Positions 38,044 to 42,727 of a DNA stretch of 42,727 nucleotides are shown one piece after another. The position numbers and the translations under genes are program-made. This DNA comes from Candidatus Coproplasma excrementipullorum (GTDB lineage Bacteria; Bacillota; Clostridia; Christensenellales; Borkfalkiaceae): positions 1-42,727 of the forward strand of contig DVNU01000091.1 of the NCBI GenBank assembly GCA_018714165.1, given 5' to 3'. Each line of letters opens with the position of its first letter. The first letter of the stretch is position 1. The notes under the pieces were generated by a model, which worked only from the letters and a program-made list of their open reading frames with translations, was not told the DNA's origin and did no database searches.

Positions 38044-41000
38044 ATGATATACAGGATATTTGTTGAAAAAAAGGACAACCTGCAGGCAAAAAAGGTTAAG
38101 GAGGAGATAAAAAATCTCCTTAAAATCGAGGTGGAGGATGTGCGTAAGCTCATCCGCTACGACGTCGAGGGAATGACCGAGGAGGAGTTCAACGCTGCAA
38201 TACCCACGGTTTTCTCCGAGCCTCCCGTAGACGACATCTACCTTGAGGAAGTTGAGTTCGGCGAGGACTACAAAGTCTTTGCCGTGGCCTACCTCACGGG
38301 CCAGTACGACCAGCGCGCCGACAGCGCCGCCCAGTGTGTTCAGCTCCTCACCCAGAAGGAGCGCCCCCTCATCAAGTGCGCCAATATCTATGCTATAAAA
38401 GGTATAAGCGAGGAGGATCTGCCCCGCGTCAAAAAGCACCTCATCAACCCCGTTGAGAGCGAGGAAGTCGGCCTTGAAAAGCCTCAGTCCCTTGCGCATG
38501 TCACCGTTGAGGCCGAGGATGTAAAGAGCGTTGAGGGCTTCATCAAAATGACCGATGAACAGATTGCCGACTACCATGCAAAGATGGGGCTTGCAATGTC
38601 TGTTGCCGACCTCGTATTTGTGCGCGACTACTTCATATCCGAAAAGCGCGACCCCACCGAGACGGAAATAAAGGTCATCGACACCTACTGGTCAGACCAC
38701 TGCCGTCACACTACCTTTGCAACGCGCATCGAGGACATTCAGGTACGCTCTGACAACCCCAGGATAAACGAGGCTCTCCAGCTCTACCGCGACCTCTTCA
38801 AGGAGATGTATGCAGGCAGAACGGATAAGTACGCCTGCCTTATGGACATCGCCACAATTGCGGCCAAAAAGCTCAAAAAGGATGGGCTCATTCCCAATCT
38901 CGACGAATCGGACGAGATAAACGCCTGCTCCATCAATATAGACGTAACTCTTGACGGTCAGCCTACAAAGTACACCGTCATGTTCAAAAACGAAACTCAC
39001 AATCACCCCACCGAAATCGAACCCTTCGGCGGTGCGGCTACCTGCCTCGGCGGCGCCATCCGCGATCCCCTTTCTGGCAGAACGTATGTGCTCCAGTCCA
39101 TGCGCGTAACGGGCAGTGCCGACCCCACCGAACCCATAGAGAATACAATGCACGGCAAGCTCCCCCAGCGCGTCATCACGACTACTGCGGCGGCGGGATT
39201 TTCGTCCTACGGCAACCAGATAGGCCTTGCCACGGGTCAGGTAGATGAAGTTTACCACCCCGGTTACAAGGCCAAGAGGCTGGAGACGGGCTTCGTCGTC
39301 GGCGGAGCTCCGTCGGATATGATCTACCGTGCAAAGCCCCAGGCGGGCGACGTCGTCATACTTCTCGGCGGCGAAACTGGCCGCGACGGTTGCGGCGGCG
39401 CCACGGGTTCATCCAAGGCGCACGATGAGAAGTCCGTTCAGACCTGCGGCGCCGAGGTTCAGAAGGGCAACGCCCTCACCGAAAGAAAGCTTCAGCGCCT
39501 ATTCCTCAACAAGGAGGCCACCCGCCTCATAAAGAAGTGCAACGACTTCGGCGCCGGCGGCGTATCCGTAGCCATCGGCGAGCTTGCCGACGGGCTTGTA
39601 ATCGAGCTCGACAAAGTCCCCAAAAAGTACGAGGGTCTTTCGGGCACGGAGCTCGCCATTTCCGAATCGCAGGAGAGGATGGCCGTCGTAGTATCTTCGG
39701 CCGATATAGATAAATTTGTCGCTCTCGCGGCGGAGGAAAATCTCTCCGCAACGCCCGTCGCCACCGTAACCGACGACAGGCGCATGAAGATGTATCACCG
39801 CGGCAGAGCAATAGTCGATATTTCGCGCGACTTCCTCGACACCAACGGCGTAAAACAGGTCACGGGCGCCATAATAGAGGACAATAAAGCTACCTTCTTC
39901 AAGCCCCTCGGCGGACAGATAGACTTTGCCAGGGCGATGAAGAACACCTTATCCCAGCTCAATGTCTGCTCCAAGAAGGGCCTGGCAGAGATGTTCGACT
40001 CTACAATCGGCGCCCGCTCGGTATATATGCCCTTCGGTGGCAAGTACCAGATGACACCCGTCACGGCTATGGCCGCAAAGGTCGTAGGAGGCGAGACGGA
40101 CGACTGCACTGTCTCTGCCTACGGTTACTGCCCCAACCTTATGGCCGATTCTCCCTTCACGGGCGCGATTTATTCCATTGTAGCCTCTGTTGCAAAAGTT
40201 GTTGCGGCGGGTGCAGACTATAAAGACATTCGCCTTACTTTACAGGAATTCTTTATGCGCCTGCGCGAAGATAAAAAGCGCTGGGGTGTTCCCCTTTCGG
40301 CACTCCTCGGCGCACTGTACGCGCAGATGAATCTCGGCCTCGGCGCCATCGGCGGCAAGGATTCGATGAGCGGCACATTCGAGGACATCGACGTTCCTCC
40401 CACGCTCATTTCCTTTGCAATTGCGCCCGCCAAGGCTTCGCAACTCATCACAAATGTCGTGGAAAACGACTATACCGGCCTGTATCTCCTTCCCATGAAG
40501 AAGGACGGGGCAAGCATTCCCGACTTTGAATACCTCAAAAAGCTCTATGCGTCCGTGCATAAAAATATTGCAAACGGCAACATAACAATGGCAACCGTCG
40601 TCGAAAAGGGCGGCCCCGCCGCGGCGGTCGCCAAGAGCTGTTTCGGCAACGGCTTCGGCTTTGAGTTTGATTGTAAGGAAAGTAAGGCGTTCAGCGAAAG
40701 CTACGGCGACATCATAGTCGCCTGCAAAAATGTGTATGCGCTAAAGGGTCTTGATGTGGTATATCTCGGCAAGCCCACAACGCAGAACTTCTTCTCTATG
40801 GGCGGCAAGTCCGTATCGATAAGGGAGGCGCTGGGAAGCTATACCTCAAGGCTGAACGATGTGTTCCCCGCCACGGCCAAGGCAGTCGGCCCCGCGCCCG
40901 ACTGTGACTATTCCGACGGTGTAAAGTACTATAACGTCTCAACAAAGCTGGCAAAGCCCAGAGTATTCATACCCGCCTTCCCCGGCACCAACTGCGAGCT

Positions 41001-41751
41001 GGATACTGCCCGCGCCTTCCGCCTGGCCGGAGCCGAGCCCGAAATTCTCGTCATAAAGAACCGCACTCCCCGGGACATCGAGGAGAGCGTTCAGGCTATA
41101 ATCAAGGCCATTGATAACGCCAACATCATCGCCTTCCCCGGCGGTTTTTCAGGCGGCGACGAGCCCGACGGTTCGGGCAAGTTCATAGCCACAACATTCC
41201 GCAACCCCGCCGTTGCCGAAAGCGTTATGAACCTTTTAAGCAAGCGCGACGGCCTGATTTTGGGCATTTGCAACGGCTTCCAGGCGCTCATAAAGCTCGG
41301 CCTTGTGCCCTACGGCGAAGTGCGCCCCCTGACGGAGGGTTCGCCCACGCTCACGTACAATAACATCTCGCGCCACGTTTCAACCATGGTCAATATCAGG
41401 GTTGCCTCCAACTTGAGCCCCTGGCTGTCGGCCTGCAATGTCGGCGATGTCTACACCGTTCCCGTATCCCACGGCGAGGGTAAAATCGTCGCTCCCCTTG
41501 AAGAGCTCGAAAAGATGCGCGCAAACGGCCAGATAGCCACCCAGTACGTCGATCTCGGCGGCAGCCCCACGATGGTCAGCCCCTACAACCCCAACGGCAG
41601 CCGCTGGGCTATAGAGGGCATCACCTCGCCCGACGGCCGCATCTTCGGCAAGATGGGTCATGCCGAGCGCATAGGCGAAAATCTCTACAAAAACGTTCAC
41701 GGCAATTATGATATGAAGATTTTCGAAAGCGGCGTTAAATACTTCAAGTAA
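38044..41751 (+). CDS. purL: Phosphoribosylformylglycinamidine synthase, large single-chain clade-II form
   Basis: Converts FGAR to FGAM with glutamine and ATP. 1235 residues in one chain, the Clostridial single-polypeptide type rather than the separate PurS/PurL/PurQ set of Bacillus. The PurS-like N-domain spans about 1-170. Then come TYWSDHCRHTTF (about 217-228), FKNETHNHPTEIEPFGGAAT in pieces (FKNETHNHPTEIEPF at about 315-329), the second half-site LGAIGGKDSMSGT (about 766-778), and the glutaminase domain from about 975: FPGTNCELD, FPGGFSGGDE, nucleophile Cys in LGICNGFQAL (about 1073-1082), and HGEGKI. GAGAGGG precedes the ATG, which begins 1 nt after the purD stop. It is the last gene of the operon, closed by a strong hairpin. 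Confidence 0.97.
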   Translation: MIYRIFVEKKDNLQAKKVKEEIKNLLKIEVEDVRKLIRYDVEGMTEEEFNAAIPTVFSEPPVDDIYLEEVEFGEDYKVFAVAYLTGQYDQRADSAAQCVQLLTQKERPLIKCANIYAIKGISEEDLPRVKKHLINPVESEEVGLEKPQSLAHVTVEAEDVKSVEGFIKMTDEQIADYHAKMGLAMSVADLVFVRDYFISEKRDPTETEIKVIDTYWSDHCRHTTFATRIEDIQVRSDNPRINEALQLYRDLFKEMYAGRTDKYACLMDIATIAAKKLKKDGLIPNLDESDEINACSINIDVTLDGQPTKYTVMFKNETHNHPTEIEPFGGAATCLGGAIRDPLSGRTYVLQSMRVTGSADPTEPIENTMHGKLPQRVITTTAAAGFSSYGNQIGLATGQVDEVYHPGYKAKRLETGFVVGGAPSDMIYRAKPQAGDVVILLGGETGRDGCGGATGSSKAHDEKSVQTCGAEVQKGNALTERKLQRLFLNKEATRLIKKCNDFGAGGVSVAIGELADGLVIELDKVPKKYEGLSGTELAISESQERMAVVVSSADIDKFVALAAEENLSATPVATVTDDRRMKMYHRGRAIVDISRDFLDTNGVKQVTGAIIEDNKATFFKPLGGQIDFARAMKNTLSQLNVCSKKGLAEMFDSTIGARSVYMPFGGKYQMTPVTAMAAKVVGGETDDCTVSAYGYCPNLMADSPFTGAIYSIVASVAKVVAAGADYKDIRLTLQEFFMRLREDKKRWGVPLSALLGALYAQMNLGLGAIGGKDSMSGTFEDIDVPPTLISFAIAPAKASQLITNVVENDYTGLYLLPMKKDGASIPDFEYLKKLYASVHKNIANGNITMATVVEKGGPAAAVAKSCFGNGFGFEFDCKESKAFSESYGDIIVACKNVYALKGLDVVYLGKPTTQNFFSMGGKSVSIREALGSYTSRLNDVFPATAKAVGPAPDCDYSDGVKYYNVSTKLAKPRVFIPAFPGTNCELDTARAFRLAGAEPEILVIKNRTPRDIEESVQAIIKAIDNANIIAFPGGFSGGDEPDGSGKFIATTFRNPAVAESVMNLLSKRDGLILGICNGFQALIKLGLVPYGEVRPLTEGSPTLTYNNISRHVSTMVNIRVASNLSPWLSACNVGDVYTVPVSHGEGKIVAPLEELEKMRANGQIATQYVDLGGSPTMVSPYNPNGSRWAIEGITSPDGRIFGKMGHAERIGENLYKNVHGNYDMKIFESGVKYFK

Positions 41752-41773
41752 AAATTGATATATTCTGTTAAAA

Positions 41774-41810
41774 ACAACCGCGGGTTGCGAAAAACGCAAC
41801 CCGCGGTTGT
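41774..41810 (+). terminator. Terminator of the purine operon
   Basis: A perfect 16-bp stem (ACAACCGCGGGTTGCG, 41774-41789, with 41795-41810), loop AAAAA. No T-run follows, but stem stability is high. Confidence 0.75.
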
Positions 41811-41831
41811 GCCGTTTCAACCTTCTGTATG

Positions 41832-41859
41832 TTGTTTTCAGACAAAAGCGGTGTATAAT
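41832..41859 (+). promoter_or_regulatory. Sigma-A promoter of the HTH gene
   Basis: TTGTTT (41832-41837), a 16-bp spacer and TATAAT (41854-41859), about 28 nt before the ATG. AAAGGAGG follows. Confidence 0.65.
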
Positions 41860-41886
41860 TTAATTAAGACCGAAAGGAGGTTTTTT

Positions 41887-42111
41887 ATGAATACATTGGG
41901 TCAAAGAATTGCATATTACCGCAAAAAGGGAGGACTCACCCAGGAGGAACTGGCCGAAAAGTGTTCTGTCACGCCCCAGGCCGTGTCTAAGTGGGAGAAC
42001 GACATCAGCGCGCCCGATATCACGCTTATTCCCGTTCTTGCGCGCATTTTTAATATATCGTGCGACGAACTCCTAGGCGCAACCCGCGAGGCGGCAAGCT
42101 TATTGAAGTAA
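41887..42111 (+). CDS. XRE helix-turn-helix regulator, C-terminally truncated by frameshift
   Basis: 74 residues, nearly all a Cro/C1 domain: LGQRIAYYRKKGGLTQEELA (split as LGQRIAYYRKK, 4-14, and LTQEELAEKCSV), VTPQAVSKWENDISAPDI (about 27-44), then FNISCDELLGATRE. AAAGGAGG is optimally placed. In the Clostridial family I recall, the protein continues about 80 residues past ATRE and ends with a 'GKL-EV-S-DGDTVEIWVE' tail. Here the frame runs out as AASLLK, while that tail exists in another frame at 42093-42152. A frameshifting internal deletion is therefore likely. DNA binding could survive; the ligand or partner domain is lost. Confidence 0.75.
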   Translation: MNTLGQRIAYYRKKGGLTQEELAEKCSVTPQAVSKWENDISAPDITLIPVLARIFNISCDELLGATREAASLLK

Positions 42112-42152
42112 AATCGTCCGACGGTGACACGGTGGAGATCTGGGTGGAGTGA
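42093..42152 (+). pseudogene. Out-of-frame C-terminal remnant of the HTH protein
   Basis: In the frame starting at 42093 the sequence reads GKLIEVKSSDGDTVEIWVE and then TGA (42150-42152). It resembles the end of the next protein (LVSVSSADGDRVVITL) and the usual end of this HTH family. The TGA overlaps the GTG of the next gene (GTGA), so in the intact version the two genes were coupled. Confidence 0.6.
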
Positions 42153-42418
42153 AAATTTATATTGAAGAGGGTGGCAAAATGGTGTTAAGTTTGCGCCTTC
42201 CTGCGGGTATCTGTTTAAGAATCCTGTTGCTCTTTATGCGCATAAAAACTGCAAAAAATCAGACAAGCGACAGTAAAAACGTGGCTAAACCGAAAAGGAA
42301 CGGGGTCTCTGCGCACGCGGCTATCAAGGCGCTCAAGGGCGCAAAAAGGCAGTGGGGCAACCTCGAACTTGTCTCTGTCAGCTCCGCAGATGGCGATCGC
42401 GTAGTTATAACACTATAA
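42149..42418 (+). CDS. Small partner protein of the HTH regulator (unknown function)
   Basis: 89 residues from GTG: KIYIEEGGKMVLSLRLPAG is followed by a hydrophobic helix (ICLRILLLFM), a basic Lys/Asn/Ser stretch and a C-terminal LELVSVSSADGDRVVITL strand motif. This layout is that of small proteins encoded right after HTH proteins with a DGD-type tail in Clostridia, which I recall without a named function. The GTG overlaps the old stop of the HTH gene. Because that gene now ends 38 nt earlier, coupling is lost; an internal ATG at 42179, preceded by AGAGGGTGG, may serve as start (79 residues). Confidence 0.55.
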   Translation: MKIYIEEGGKMVLSLRLPAGICLRILLLFMRIKTAKNQTSDSKNVAKPKRNGVSAHAAIKALKGAKRQWGNLELVSVSSADGDRVVITL

Positions 42419-42433
42419 TTTTGTCTTTTTCTC

Positions 42434-42462
42434 TTTACAAACACAATATTTTGTGGTATAAT
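42434..42462 (+). promoter_or_regulatory. Sigma-A promoter of nrdR
   Basis: TTTACA (42434-42439), a 17-bp spacer and an extended -10 TGGTATAAT (TATAAT at 42457-42462). The leader is about 24 nt with AGGGA before the ATG. No NrdR box pair was seen in it. Confidence 0.8.
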
Positions 42463-42492
42463 CTTTAAAAAGCTTTAAAGGGACGGCAAAAT

Positions 42493-42727
42493 ATGAAATG
42501 TTTGTACTGCGGATGCGAAGACAGCAAGGTAATTGACAGCCGCTCTGCCGACGAAGGCAGAACAATACGCAGAAGAAGGGAGTGCGTGCGCTGCGGCAAG
42601 CGCTTCACCACTTACGAGACCATTGAGGACACTCCCGTCCTTGTAGTCAAGGCCAACGGCACGCGCCAGGCTTTCGATGCGGGCAAAATCAAAAACGGCA
42701 TAGTCAAGGCGTGCGAAAAGCGCCCCG
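42493..42727 (+). CDS. nrdR: Transcriptional repressor NrdR (cut by the window end)
   Basis: ATP/dATP-sensing repressor of ribonucleotide reductase genes. 78 complete codons are present of a normal length near 150. The zinc ribbon has [17 protein letters not shown]-type spacing (C3, C6) and [15 protein letters not shown] (C31, C34), and the DSR and RFTTYE motifs are exact. The ATP-cone begins with [16 protein letters not shown] (about 51-66). The gene runs off the right edge in frame, with no defect visible. AGGGA precedes the ATG. Confidence 0.95.
   Translation, partial: MKCLYCGCEDSKVIDSRSADEGRTIRRRRECVRCGKRFTTYETIEDTPVLVVKANGTRQAFDAGKIKNGIVKACEKRP

Overview
The window is a piece of chromosome from a low-to-moderate GC, single-membrane, spore-forming Firmicute, most likely a member of class Clostridia. 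The evidence is SpoIIID, a PHP-type (CpsB/YwqE-like) tyrosine phosphatase beside a Wzz/BY-kinase fusion, a 1235-residue clade-II PurL with its own glutaminase domain, strong GGAGG ribosome binding sites, and many TTGACA-17-TATAAT promoters. No tRNA, rRNA, CRISPR array, insertion sequence or prophage structural gene was seen. Most genes read rightward.

Layout. (i) 1-1365: an odd interleaved inverted repeat at the left edge, then a YghO-like GNAT protein. (ii) 1429-11368: an exopolysaccharide locus opening with a perfect consensus promoter. It holds chain-length/BY-kinase, PHP phosphatase, a small membrane protein, monotopic phosphoglycosyl transferase, DUF4422 transferase, Wzy-like polymerase, GT2, GT4, a second DUF4422 transferase and UDP-galactopyranose mutase. 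This implies a Wzy-type polymer containing galactofuranose. No flippase gene is present. (iii) 11409-19992: housekeeping genes spoIIID, ilvE (reverse), recX, nnr, ndoA (no antitoxin next to it), lspA-rluD, a small membrane protein, der and plsY. (iv) 20042-20874: a small accessory island in which a Cro/C1-type repressor is divergent from two overlapping Cys-rich mini-proteins, with twin operators between them. (v) 20890-24906: a PH-like membrane protein, an aconitase-family hydratase coupled to a TraX-like protein, and a lipoprotein.

(vi) 24948-27930: a structured leader RNA, a TM1266-family small regulator and a three-gene ABC importer. The importer's binding protein has its two lobes in swapped order, a circular permutation. 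(vii) 28054-41810: a DUF1294 protein (reverse) and a nearly complete purine operon, purE-purC-purF-like-purF-purM-purN-(dead membrane gene)-purH-purD-purL. The purF-like gene encodes a protein with no N-terminal cysteine nucleophile. (viii) 41832-42727: an HTH regulator cut short by a frameshifting deletion, its small partner, and the start of nrdR.

The most unusual items are the circularly permuted solute-binding protein, the alternative-helix leader RNA in front of the TM1266 gene, the glutaminase-dead PurF paralogue, the BY-kinase with a degenerate P-loop, the repressor/Cys-rich pair with twin operators, and three genes whose promoters place transcription initiation at or next to the start codon. 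All calls come from reading the sequence by eye; no database search or folding program was run.
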